From Rhodobacter sp. 24-YEA-8 (lineage in GTDB: Bacteria > Pseudomonadota > Alphaproteobacteria > Rhodobacterales > Rhodobacteraceae): a stretch of DNA of 64,000 nucleotides. The stretch covers positions 1 to 64,000 of the forward strand of contig NZ_FNSK01000002.1 in the NCBI RefSeq assembly GCF_900105075.1. Direction: 5' to 3'. Below the pieces are notes generated by a model that was given only the letters and a program-made list of their open reading frames with translations, did no database searches and was not told the origin of the DNA. Both the position numbers and the translations under genes were made by a program. This document shows positions 36,158 to 44,325 of this stretch, one piece after another (the stretch's first letter is position 1; every line of letters begins with the position of its first letter).

Positions 36158-37048
36158 ATGCAAATCCCCACCAGCCCGAACCGCTTTGCCCTGCCGGGGC
36201 TGTTACTTGGCGGGGTGATGATCGGCTGTTCGCCGATCTGGGTGCGGTTGTCCGAGGTCGGCTCGGTCTCGACCGCCTTCTGGCGGCTGGCACTGGCGCT
36301 GATCCCGCTTGCGCTTATGGCGGGCGGCGGCCGGTCAGGCGGTGCCGTGCAGCCGAAAACCCTGCGCGACCGGATCGAGATCAGCCTGCCCGGCGTAATC
36401 CTTGGGGTCGAACTGGTGGCCTGGCATATCTCGCTGCACCTGACTTCGGTTGCGAATTCGACGCTGCTGGTAAATATGGCGCCGGTTTTCGTGGCGCTTT
36501 TCGCCTGGATCGTGCTGAAAAGACCACCGGGGCGGCTGTTTGTGCTGGCGCTGGCTGTAACGATTATCGGGGTCGTCGTGCTCAAGGGCGGACCGGCGGC
36601 CTTGCGCGACGGCGATCTCAGGGGCGACGGTATCGCGATTTTCGCCGCCATGCTTTACGCGGCCTATATCCTGATGCTGGGCCGGGCCCGCCAACGGTTC
36701 GCGACCGGCGTGATCATGCTCTGGAGCACCGCCGCCGCCGCGATCGCGGTCTTTCCTTTTGCGCTGATGACCGACCCGAGCCTGATCCCCCTGACCCTTG
36801 CCGGATGGGGCGTGCTGATCGGGCTTTCATGGATCAGCCAGGCCGGCGGCCAGAGCCTGATCGCCTGGGCACTGGCCTTCCTGCCGGCAACCTTTTCCTC
36901 GCTGACGCTCCTGTTGCAGCCGGTTATTGCCGCGCTGCTGGCCTGGGCGGTGCTGGACGAGGCCCTGACGCTGACCCAGGCCCTAGGCGGTGTGATCGTG
37001 CTTTGTGGCATATGGATCGCACGTGCCGCCCAGATGCGGCAGGCCTGA
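36158..37048 (+). CDS. DMT-superfamily transporter (EamA family)
   Basis: 296-residue inner-membrane protein with ten hydrophobic segments arranged as two EamA repeats (about 12-145 and 165-290). MIGCSPIWVRLSEVGSVSTAFWRL and NSTLLVNMAPVFVALFAW are typical of the drug/metabolite exporters. Substrate unknown. Divergent from ugpB across 191 bases; no good ribosome site is visible for the ATG at 36158, so the exact start is uncertain. Confidence 0.87.
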   Translation: MQIPTSPNRFALPGLLLGGVMIGCSPIWVRLSEVGSVSTAFWRLALALIPLALMAGGGRSGGAVQPKTLRDRIEISLPGVILGVELVAWHISLHLTSVANSTLLVNMAPVFVALFAWIVLKRPPGRLFVLALAVTIIGVVVLKGGPAALRDGDLRGDGIAIFAAMLYAAYILMLGRARQRFATGVIMLWSTAAAAIAVFPFALMTDPSLIPLTLAGWGVLIGLSWISQAGGQSLIAWALAFLPATFSSLTLLLQPVIAALLAWAVLDEALTLTQALGGVIVLCGIWIARAAQMRQA

Positions 37049-37052
37049 GGCA

Positions 37053-37069
37053 TTTAAGTTCTGCTTAAG
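37053..37069. promoter_or_regulatory. CTTAAG-type box 1 (PmrA/QseB-like) before L,D-transpeptidase 1
   Basis: TTTAAG (37053-37058) - TTCTG - CTTAAG (37064-37069), fitting the YTTAAG-N5-YTTAAG consensus of PmrA/QseB-family response regulators, 42 bases before the start codon. Confidence 0.7.
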
Positions 37070-37111
37070 CTATGCAGGCAAGATCCGCGCGAAATCCACC
37101 GGAGTAGTCCC

Positions 37112-37831
37112 ATGCCGAACCTGTCCAGCGCCACCCTGCTTGCGCTGTCGCTTTTTGCCTTTGCCGCCTGCGTGCCGGTGGAGCAGGTCCCTGTCGATCC
37201 CGTTGCCGCAGCTGCCGCCGCCGAAGCAAAGGCCGAAGCCGAACGGGTCGAGGCGCAAAAGCGCATCGCCTTTGCGCCGGTCAGCGGTGATGTTGCCGCG
37301 ATGTATGCCGCGCGCGAAGATGGCGGCCAGATCATCGCCGGCATCGACCCGGCAAAGATGAACCCGGACCATGTCCGCCGCGTGGTCGAATTCCAGACCA
37401 GCGAGGTGCCTGGCACCATCATCGTCGATCAGGGCGCGCGCGCGCTCTACTTCGTGATGCCCGAGGGCAAGGCACTGCGCTATGCCGTCGGCGTCGGTCC
37501 TGACGCGATGCGGTTTGACGGCGGTGATGCGGTGATCGACCGCAAACAGGCCTGGCCGCGCTGGATCCCGACCGCGGATATGGTGAAGCGCAATCCGGGC
37601 CGTTACCTGCAATATAAGGACGGGGTGCCCGGCGGGATTTCGAACCCGCTCGGCGCGCGGGCGCTTTATATGCAAAAGGACGGGCGCGACACCTATTACC
37701 GGGTGCATGGCACCAATGATCCGACCTCGGTCGGGCGCGCGGTTTCGGCCGGCTGCATCCGGATGCTGAACCAGGATGTCATCGATCTTCACGCCAGAGT
37801 GACCATCGGTGCCAAAATCGTGGTGCGCTGA
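37112..37831 (+). CDS. L,D-transpeptidase (YkuD/ErfK family), predicted lipoprotein
   Basis: 239 residues. The signal ends FAFAACVPVE, a probable lipobox. An Ala/Glu-rich linker (about 35-70) leads to the YkuD domain beginning GTIIVDQGARALYF. Catalytic motif is complete: His199 in VHGTND and SAGCIRM with nucleophile Cys215 and the conserved Arg. Such enzymes form 3-3 peptidoglycan crosslinks or anchor outer-membrane proteins. A CTTAAG-type box lies in front, and a second transpeptidase gene follows. Confidence 0.92.
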   Translation: MPNLSSATLLALSLFAFAACVPVEQVPVDPVAAAAAAEAKAEAERVEAQKRIAFAPVSGDVAAMYAAREDGGQIIAGIDPAKMNPDHVRRVVEFQTSEVPGTIIVDQGARALYFVMPEGKALRYAVGVGPDAMRFDGGDAVIDRKQAWPRWIPTADMVKRNPGRYLQYKDGVPGGISNPLGARALYMQKDGRDTYYRVHGTNDPTSVGRAVSAGCIRMLNQDVIDLHARVTIGAKIVVR

Positions 37832-37840
37832 GGCGGCAGG

Positions 37841-37857
37841 CTTAAGCTTCGGTTAAG
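37841..37857. promoter_or_regulatory. CTTAAG-type box 2 before L,D-transpeptidase 2
   Basis: CTTAAG (37841-37846) - CTTCG - GTTAAG (37852-37857), one mismatch to the direct-repeat consensus, 85 bases upstream of the next start codon. Confidence 0.6.
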
Positions 37858-37942
37858 CGCGGCGGGTGATCCGGGCGACAATGGGCCGAAAGCCTGTGTC
37901 TGACACCAGTTCATGCCCAATTGCATGCCAAGGAGACCCGAG

Positions 37943-38518
37943 ATGAGCACCAACCCCACCCGCCGCCGCGCTTTGCTGACTGCCGCTGCCGGGCTGACCG
38001 CCCTGGCGGCGCCCGGGCTTTTGCGCGCTGAAACCCAGGCCTTGCCGGCCTATCCGCGGCACAATTCCTCGGGCTTTCAGATGCAGGACTGGCGTGACCA
38101 TTTCGACAGTCTCGGCTCGGGTGTCATCGTTGCGGATTTCGGCTCGCGTGCGCTGCATTACTGGTCGGGGAATGGGCAGGATTACCGGCTGTTCCCGACT
38201 TCGGTGCCGCTGACCGAAGAGCTGACCAAGCGCGGCTATACCGAGGTCGTGCGCAAACGTGTCGGGCCGGACTGGACGCCGACCGCCGACATGCGCCGCC
38301 GCGATCCCTCGCTGCCGGCCTATCTGCCGCCGGGCAAGGATAATCCGCTGGGCACCCATGCGATGTATCTGAGCTGGCCCGCCTATCTGATCCATGGCAC
38401 CCATGACACCCGCAAGATCGGGCGGCCGTCCTCTTCGGGCTGCGTCGGGCTGTACAATGAGCATATCGAACAGCTCTTTGCCGTGGTGCCTGTTGGCACC
38501 CGCGTGCGGATCATCTGA
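37943..38518 (+). CDS. L,D-transpeptidase family protein, Tat-type signal, atypical active site
   Basis: 191 residues; ATG at 37943 follows AAGGAGA. The N-terminus carries a twin-arginine signal (TRRRALLTAAAG) and a cleavage region LLRAETQA. YkuD core: SGVIVADFGSRALHYW, His151 in IHGTHD, and SSGCVGLYNEH with Cys167. The residue two after Cys is Gly where SxGC(I/V)R/N is expected, so the substrate-positioning Arg is missing. Related to the preceding transpeptidase; possibly specialised or weakened. Confidence 0.87.
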   Translation: MSTNPTRRRALLTAAAGLTALAAPGLLRAETQALPAYPRHNSSGFQMQDWRDHFDSLGSGVIVADFGSRALHYWSGNGQDYRLFPTSVPLTEELTKRGYTEVVRKRVGPDWTPTADMRRRDPSLPAYLPPGKDNPLGTHAMYLSWPAYLIHGTHDTRKIGRPSSSGCVGLYNEHIEQLFAVVPVGTRVRII

Positions 38519-38526
38519 TCAGAGCA

Positions 38527-38554
38527 GCCCGCCAACCGGGCCGGTCAGGCGGGC
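38527..38554. terminator. Bidirectional stem-loop between transpeptidase 2 and the sensor kinase
   Basis: GCCCGCC (38527-38533) pairs with GGCGGGC (38548-38554), with an inner ACCGG/CCGGT pairing. It spans the 26-base convergent gap and runs into the last codons of the kinase gene. Confidence 0.6.
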
Positions 38555-39903
38555 AGGATCAACTCTGCCCGCTCGCCGCCGCCCTCCCTGGGCGAGAGAC
38601 ATAATCTGCCGCTCATCCGCTCCATCACCGCCGCGACGATGGCAAGACCGAGCCCGCTGCCCTGGCCCGAGGGGCTGGACGCGCCGCGCCAGAACCGCTC
38701 CGTCACATGGGCGCGGTCGGCCTCGGGGATGCCGGGGCCACGATCCAGCACGGTGAAGCGAACCTCATTTGCCGCGCGCGTAAGATCTGCCTCGACCACG
38801 CCACCCGCAGGTGAGGCGAGGATCGCATTCTCGACCAGATTGCGCAAAGCGGGCGCCAGCAGCATCGCATGGGCCGTATGCCAGAGCCCGGTTGCGCCCC
38901 GGATCTCAAGCGTCACGCTGCGTTGGGCCGCCAGCCCCTGCAGGCCCTCGGCCAGATCGGCAAGGAGCCGCGCGCCGTCCTGTTCCGGTCCGCTGCCATC
39001 GGCATTCTCTGCGGCGGTCATGTCGAGAAGCTGGCGCACCATGCGGTCGGTTCTGGCCACCCCGGTCGAGATCTGCGCCAGCGCGCGGTTGCGTGTCGCC
39101 TCATCAGGGGCAATTACTGCGACCTGGGCCTGGGTCTTCAGCCCGGCAAGCGGCGTCTTCAGCTCATGTGCGGCAAAGGCGGTAAAGCTGCGCTCATGTT
39201 CGCGCGCGGCCTCGACCCGGCGAAAGAGCCCGTTCAGGGCGGTGACCATCGGGCGCAATTCGCGCGGACCAGGGGCGGGGTCAATGGCCGAGAGATCGGT
39301 CGCCGGGCGCAGGGTCAGCCCCCGCGCCAGCCGGTCAAGCGGCGCAAGGCCACGCCCGACCGCGAACCAGATCAGCGCCGCCAGCACCGGCAGAATGGCC
39401 AGAGCCGGCACCAGAAGGCCAAGGATCACCCCACGCACCAGCCGCTCGCGCATCGACAGCGCATCGCCGACCATGACGCGGACGCCCATCTCTGTATCGA
39501 TATGGGAATAGACGCGCCAGGTCTCGCCATCGACCTCGCGTTCAGAGAACCCAGCCGCATCATCGGCAAGCCGGGTCTTCGGTGCGCCATCGGATTCGCT
39601 CTTCAGCCGGCCGTCAAAGCCCCAGACCTGGCAGATCAGCTCATGTGAATAGCCTTCGGGGCCATCATCGGGCAGAATATGCGGACGCGGATGGGCCAGC
39701 ATTTCCACCGCCTCTCCCACGACGCCGCCATTCCGCGCGATCAGCGAGGCCACCATATGCGCCGATTCCTGAAGGCGCCGGTCCAGCACATGATTGACCT
39801 CGGTGCGGGTGGTATATTGGATCCAGACCACCGCCGAGAGCCAGACCGCTCCGGTCGCCGCGAGCAGGATCAGGAAGAGCCGCATCCGGATCGACGACAT
39901 CAT
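38545..39903 (-). CDS. Sensor histidine kinase (QseC/PmrB-like)
   Basis: 452 residues: N-terminal helix (MRLFLILLAATGAVWLSAVV), periplasmic domain of about 130 residues, second helix near 165-190, HAMP-like linker, H-box AAHELKTPLAGLK (His246), and ATPase G-box GQGSGLGLAIVAAVMERM. Overlaps the response regulator gene by ATGA. With the three CTTAAG-type boxes nearby, it probably controls the two L,D-transpeptidases as well as its own operon. Confidence 0.92.
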   Translation of the reverse strand: MMSSIRMRLFLILLAATGAVWLSAVVWIQYTTRTEVNHVLDRRLQESAHMVASLIARNGGVVGEAVEMLAHPRPHILPDDGPEGYSHELICQVWGFDGRLKSESDGAPKTRLADDAAGFSEREVDGETWRVYSHIDTEMGVRVMVGDALSMRERLVRGVILGLLVPALAILPVLAALIWFAVGRGLAPLDRLARGLTLRPATDLSAIDPAPGPRELRPMVTALNGLFRRVEAAREHERSFTAFAAHELKTPLAGLKTQAQVAVIAPDEATRNRALAQISTGVARTDRMVRQLLDMTAAENADGSGPEQDGARLLADLAEGLQGLAAQRSVTLEIRGATGLWHTAHAMLLAPALRNLVENAILASPAGGVVEADLTRAANEVRFTVLDRGPGIPEADRAHVTERFWRGASSPSGQGSGLGLAIVAAVMERMSGRLCLSPREGGGERAELILPA

Positions 39904-40568
39904 GCCTCGCCCTCGGGGGCCAGCCGGTATCCCGCGCCCCGTACTGTCTCGATGAAATCGGCGCCAAGTTTGGTGCGGAGTTTATGGATATGCACTTCGA
40001 CCGTGTTCGAGCCGACCTCTTCCTGCCAGCCATAAAGCCTGTCTTCGAGAAAGGATTTCCCAAGGATCGCGCCGGGGCGTTCCATCAATGCCTGGATCAG
40101 GGTGAATTCGCGATTGGGAAAGATCACCTCGCGCCCGGCGATGATGCCGCGCATCCGGGCCGGGTCAAGCACAAACCCGTTCCAGCTGAGATGGCTTTCC
40201 GCCCGGCCCTGGCGGCGCCTCAGGATCGCGCGCAGCCGCGCCGCAAGCTCGTCCAGCTCGAACGGTTTGCCAAGGTAATCATCGGCGCCGGCATCAAGGC
40301 CCGCGACCTTATCCTCCAGCCGGTCGCGCGCGGTCAGCAAAAGGACCGGCAGATCGCTTTCCGTCGCGCGCATTTCGCGCAGCAATTCGAGACCAGAGCC
40401 ATCCGGCAGCATCAGATCCAGCACCATCGCTTCGAAATTTCCTGCCGTCAGCGCCGCCCTGGCATCTGACACCGACCCCACGGCATCGGGCGAGAACCCG
40501 GCCAGCCGCAACCCGACGCTGAGCCCGTCGCGCAAAAGGTCGTCATCCTCGACAATCAACAGCCGCAT
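39900..40568 (-). CDS. OmpR-family response regulator (QseB/PmrA-like)
   Basis: 222 residues; phospho-acceptor Asp51 in MVLDLMLPDGSG, conserved Lys in LGKPFELDE, and a winged-helix domain ending VEVHIHKLRTKLGADFIE. ATG at 40568 has GGGGA seven bases upstream. A perfect 11-bp dyad containing two CTTAAG half-sites lies 60 bases before the start, the expected position for autoregulation. Confidence 0.93.
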   Translation of the reverse strand: MRLLIVEDDDLLRDGLSVGLRLAGFSPDAVGSVSDARAALTAGNFEAMVLDLMLPDGSGLELLREMRATESDLPVLLLTARDRLEDKVAGLDAGADDYLGKPFELDELAARLRAILRRRQGRAESHLSWNGFVLDPARMRGIIAGREVIFPNREFTLIQALMERPGAILGKSFLEDRLYGWQEEVGSNTVEVHIHKLRTKLGADFIETVRGAGYRLAPEGEA

Positions 40569-40627
40569 TGCATCCCCATTTTTCCGGTGGAACATCTTTC
40601 CGCCGGACCGGGGCGGGCCATGCCACG

Positions 40628-40654
40628 CCCGGCTTAAGCCAGACTTAAGCCGGG
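40628..40654. promoter_or_regulatory. CTTAAG-type box 3 within a perfect dyad, upstream of the response regulator
   Basis: CCCGGCTTAAG (40628-40638) - CCAGA - CTTAAGCCGGG (40644-40654). It is both a direct repeat of CTTAAG with 5-base spacing (PmrA/QseB consensus) and an 11-bp perfect inverted repeat. Confidence 0.8.
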
Positions 40655-40697
40655 CGCGGGCGCGGCGCCAGTGAGAGACTGATCACAGAGGCCGACG

Positions 40698-42656
40698 TCA
40701 GAGGCTCACCTGGGTGCCGATCTCGACCACACGCCCGGCGGGAATGCGGAAATAATCCTGGGCGCTGGCGGCATTGCGCGACATCCAGATGAAAAGCCGG
40801 GCCTGCCACATCGGCATCCGGGGCCGCACAGACGGGCGCAGGCTGCGGCGCGACAGGATGAAGGAGGTCGACATGATGTCGAATTTCAGCCCCTTTTGTC
40901 GCGCCAGCATCAGGGCGCGCGGCACATCCGGGTCTTCGGCATAGCCATATTGCAGGATGATGCGGCGAAAGCCGGGTGCGATCTCTTCATATTTCAGTCT
41001 GGTCTCATCGCTCAGCCGGGGCAGATCGCGGGTGACGATCGAGAGGATGATATTCTGCTCATGCAGCGCCCGGAAGTGCTTCAGGCTGTGCAAAAGCGCA
41101 ACCGGCGCGTTTTCGGGCGAGGCGGTCAGGAAGACGGCGGTGCCCGGAACCTTCGCGATGCGGTCACTGCCCAGCTTGGTCACCAGCGCCGCCAGCGGCA
41201 ACTGCCCCTCGGCATCTTTCGCCTGCACAATGGCAGTGCCGCGCCGCCAGATCAGCATCACGACCAGCAAGGCTCCGGCCAGCGCCAGCGGTACATAGCC
41301 GCCATCTGCCACCTTCATCAGGTTCGACCCCAGGAAGACCACTTCCAGCGCAACCAGCGGGCCCATCACGGCGAGGATCGCGATCACCGGCCAGCGCCAG
41401 TGCCAGCGCACCACCACCACGGCCAGAAGCGAGGTCACCAGCATCGCCCCCGAGACCGAGATCCCGTAAGCCGCCGCCAGCGCCGAGGAACTGCCAAAGG
41501 TCAGCACCAGTGCCAGCACCCCGAACATCAAAAGCCCGTTGATCAGCGGCAGGTAGATCTGGCCCTGCTGTTCCTCGGAGGTCTGGCGGATCTTCAGCCG
41601 TGGCAAAAGCCTGAGCTGGATCGCCTGTTGCGCCAGGGAAAACGCGCCGGTGATCACCGCTTGCGAGGCGATCACCGTGGCAAGCATCGCCAGCACCACC
41701 ATCGGCACCAGCAGCTGTGGCGGGAACATAAGGTAGAACGGGCTTTCCAGTGCTTCGGGGCGGGTCAGAAGTTCGGCCCCCTGGCCGAGGTAATTCAGCA
41801 CCAAAGCCGGGAAGGTGAGGTAAAACCAGCCGATCCGGATGGGTCTGGCGCCGAAATGGCCCATATCGGCGTAAAGCGCCTCGGCCCCGGTGACGGCCAG
41901 AAAGACCGACCCCAGCACCGCCAGCGCCACGCCCTGATGCGTCAGCAGGAACTGTAAGGCGTGATGCGGCGACAGGGCCGAGAGAACCTCAGGCGCCTCG
42001 CAAAGCCGCCAGAGCCCGCCCGCCGCCAGCACCAGAAACCACAAAAGCATGACGGGGCCGAAAAAGCGCGACACAAAATCGGTGCCGTGTTTTTGCACCC
42101 AGAACAGCAGGACGATCACCGCCATGGCGACCGGCTCGACAAAGGGCGCCGTGCCCGGTGCGATCAGCTTCAGCCCCTCGACGGCAGACAGGACCGAGAC
42201 CGCCGGCGTGATCACGGCATCGCCGGAAAAAAGTGCTGCGCCGAGAATACCGAGCACCACCAGAACCAGCGCCCTGCGGCCCCGCATCTGCCCGAGCGCG
42301 CGCTGCGCAAGCGCCAGCAGCGAAAGCGTGCCACCCTCGCCGTCATTATCGGCGCGCAGAAGGATCCCCACATATTTCACCGACACGATCAGCGTCAGCG
42401 TCCAGATGATCAGCGAGATCACCCCGAAGATGTTCTCAGCCGGCACATGGCCCTTTGTGGCGCCGCTCGCCACCATCGCCTCGCGCAGCGCATAAAGCGG
42501 CGAGGTGCCGATATCGCCATAAACCACGCCCAGCACCCCAAGGGTAAGCGCCGCCATTGCCGGTTTGCGGGCGCTGTGCCCGTCACCGGGTGTTTCATGC
42601 GGTGTGTCCTGCGGTTCTTCCGGCGGGGCGGTCAGCGCAATATTCTGCATTGTCAT
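40698..42656 (-). CDS. kup: Potassium uptake protein Kup
   Basis: 652-residue proton-coupled K+ importer (E. coli Kup 622). The start of the membrane domain, LGVLGVVYGDIGTSPLYALREA, is diagnostic; twelve membrane segments are followed by a cytoplasmic domain of about 200 residues beginning near VPGTAVFLTASPEN. AGGAG precedes the ATG. Divergent from a KdpDE-like pair across a 151-base region with several repeats. Confidence 0.95.
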   Translation of the reverse strand: MTMQNIALTAPPEEPQDTPHETPGDGHSARKPAMAALTLGVLGVVYGDIGTSPLYALREAMVASGATKGHVPAENIFGVISLIIWTLTLIVSVKYVGILLRADNDGEGGTLSLLALAQRALGQMRGRRALVLVVLGILGAALFSGDAVITPAVSVLSAVEGLKLIAPGTAPFVEPVAMAVIVLLFWVQKHGTDFVSRFFGPVMLLWFLVLAAGGLWRLCEAPEVLSALSPHHALQFLLTHQGVALAVLGSVFLAVTGAEALYADMGHFGARPIRIGWFYLTFPALVLNYLGQGAELLTRPEALESPFYLMFPPQLLVPMVVLAMLATVIASQAVITGAFSLAQQAIQLRLLPRLKIRQTSEEQQGQIYLPLINGLLMFGVLALVLTFGSSSALAAAYGISVSGAMLVTSLLAVVVVRWHWRWPVIAILAVMGPLVALEVVFLGSNLMKVADGGYVPLALAGALLVVMLIWRRGTAIVQAKDAEGQLPLAALVTKLGSDRIAKVPGTAVFLTASPENAPVALLHSLKHFRALHEQNIILSIVTRDLPRLSDETRLKYEEIAPGFRRIILQYGYAEDPDVPRALMLARQKGLKFDIMSTSFILSRRSLRPSVRPRMPMWQARLFIWMSRNAASAQDYFRIPAGRVVEIGTQVSL

Positions 42657-42664
42657 TCTCCTGC

Positions 42665-42696
42665 CCGTCAGGGCTGTGGCAGAAGCCTCCTGACGG
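42665..42696. promoter_or_regulatory. Inverted repeat in the kup leader
   Basis: CCGTCAGG (42665-42672) and CCTGACGG (42689-42696), perfect 8-bp arms with a 16-base loop, directly upstream of the kup ribosome site. Could be an operator or a leader hairpin. Confidence 0.45.
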
Positions 42697-42699
42697 TAT

Positions 42700-42711
42700 C
42701 ACAGATCTGTG
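42700..42711. promoter_or_regulatory. 12-bp perfect palindrome in the kup/kdpD region
   Basis: CACAGATCTGTG is completely self-complementary and sits 44 bases upstream of kup and about 96 bases upstream of the kinase gene, a likely dimer-binding operator. Confidence 0.5.
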
Positions 42712-42750
42712 CTTCGGCGTGTAAGGAAGCGATGGGGAAAGCGCCGGGCG

Positions 42751-42771
42751 GCATAAGGATCGCATAAAGAT
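42751..42771. promoter_or_regulatory. Tandem direct repeats, candidate KdpE-like site
   Basis: GCATAAGGAT (42751-42760) and GCATAAAGAT (42762-42771) repeat with an 11-base period, the spacing at which OmpR-family regulators bind in tandem; located 37 bases before the kinase start. Confidence 0.5.
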
Positions 42772-42807
42772 TGTGGACAAATCCCGTGGCCAGGGTTTGA
42801 TCAGTGC

Positions 42808-44325
42808 ATGGAGCCTGTGTTTGTCGATCCTCCCGTTTCCGGTCCGCGTCCGGCCGGTCCCCTGTCGAAACGTCCGCAGCAGATCCTGGCGGCGGTGCTG
42901 GTGCTCGTCGTGGTGACGGCGATTGTGGTGCCGTCGCGCGGCTGGATGAGCGAGATCGTCGCGCTTTTGCTTTTGCTGATGGCGGTCCTGGTCAATGCCG
43001 CCGCCTTTGGCTTCTGGCCCGGGCTCGGGTCGGCGCTGGTGGCGCTGGCGGTGTTCAATTTCTTTTTCGTCGAGCCACATCTCAGTCTGATGGCGGCGCA
43101 GCCCCAGGATATGGTCGTATTGCTGGCATTCCTTACGGCGGCGGGGCTGACCGGGTTTCTCGCCGGGCGGATGCGCGAACAGGTCGACAGCGCGCGGGAC
43201 CGGGCGGTGGTACTCGAGGTTCTGTCCTCGGCCAGTGGTGCGCTTGGTCGGGCAGCAAGTGAGGAACAGATCCTCGATACCGTGATCCGCCATGTGACCA
43301 CCCTTTCTGACGCACCGGTTGCGCTGCTGAGCCGCAGTGCAGCCGGGCTGATCCCGGCGCCCGGAAGCCTGAAGCCGCGCGAGGCCGATCTGCAGGCGGC
43401 GGAACAGGCGCTGATCCGGGGCCGGGTCGAGATGGCGATTGCCGATGGCTGGACCGGGTCGCATCTGACCTTCCACCCGCTGCCTTTGGGTGCGGCGGCG
43501 CGCCATGCGGTCGGGCACCGGCTGCCCGAGGCGGTCGATCGTGATACCGGCTACCGCGAACAGGCCATCGACAATGTGTTGCGCCAGGCCGGCGCCGCGC
43601 TGGAGCGGCTGGAACTGGGCCGCAAGGCCAGTGAAGAGCGCGAGATCTCTGACCGTCAGGCACTGCGCGCCGCGCTGCTTTCATCGCTGTCGCATGATCT
43701 GCGCACGCCGCTTGCGACCATTCTCGGATCTGTCACCACTTTGCGCGATCTGCGGGACAGCCTGCCCCCCGAGGCGCAGGAAGATCTGCTGAGTGCCACA
43801 TCCGAAGAGGCCACGCGGCTGGCGCGCTATGTCGAAAACCTGTTGCAGATGACGCGGCTTCTGACGGGCGCTTCGGTCGCGCTGCATCCGGTTGAACCGG
43901 CGGATTGCGCCCGGGCCGCCGCCAGTCGCGCGCAGCGCGCCTTTCCGGGCGCCGCGATCACTGCCGATCTTCCCGATCTGCCGCTTGTGATGGCCGAGGC
44001 GGGGCTGGTCGAACAGGTGGTGTTCAGCCTGATCGAAAACGCGAAAGCCTATGCGCCGGGGCCGGTTCTGGTCACCGGTGCAACGGATGGCCCCGATGTA
44101 AGGCTGGAGGTCCAGGACCAGGGGCCAGGCCTGCCTGAGGCGGTGCTGGCCTGGCTCGCCACCCCCGACCTGACCCGGGGCGAAGAGAAAAGCGGCCTTG
44201 GCCTGCCGATCTGCAAGGGGATCGCGCAGCTCCTTGGCGGGCGGCTGGAGGCCCGGCCCGGCCCCGGCGCGCGGCTCGCACTGATCCTGCCGGCGGCATC
44301 TGCGGCTGGGGGCGGCCTGGCATGA
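42808..44325 (+). CDS. Truncated KdpD-type sensor histidine kinase
   Basis: 505 residues against about 895 for full KdpD. It begins directly with the four-helix DUF4118 membrane region (LAAVLVLVVVTAIVVPSRGW to FFFVEPHLSL), then a GAF-like region, HisKA with SLSHDLRTPLATI (His296) and an ATPase domain ending EKSGLGLPICKGIAQLLGG. The N-terminal KdpD (PF02702) and Usp nucleotide-binding domains are absent and no room exists for them upstream. Ribosome site weak. Coupled to kdpE by ATGA; the gene target next door is kup, not kdpFABC. Confidence 0.88.
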   Translation: MEPVFVDPPVSGPRPAGPLSKRPQQILAAVLVLVVVTAIVVPSRGWMSEIVALLLLLMAVLVNAAAFGFWPGLGSALVALAVFNFFFVEPHLSLMAAQPQDMVVLLAFLTAAGLTGFLAGRMREQVDSARDRAVVLEVLSSASGALGRAASEEQILDTVIRHVTTLSDAPVALLSRSAAGLIPAPGSLKPREADLQAAEQALIRGRVEMAIADGWTGSHLTFHPLPLGAAARHAVGHRLPEAVDRDTGYREQAIDNVLRQAGAALERLELGRKASEEREISDRQALRAALLSSLSHDLRTPLATILGSVTTLRDLRDSLPPEAQEDLLSATSEEATRLARYVENLLQMTRLLTGASVALHPVEPADCARAAASRAQRAFPGAAITADLPDLPLVMAEAGLVEQVVFSLIENAKAYAPGPVLVTGATDGPDVRLEVQDQGPGLPEAVLAWLATPDLTRGEEKSGLGLPICKGIAQLLGGRLEARPGPGARLALILPAASAAGGGLA

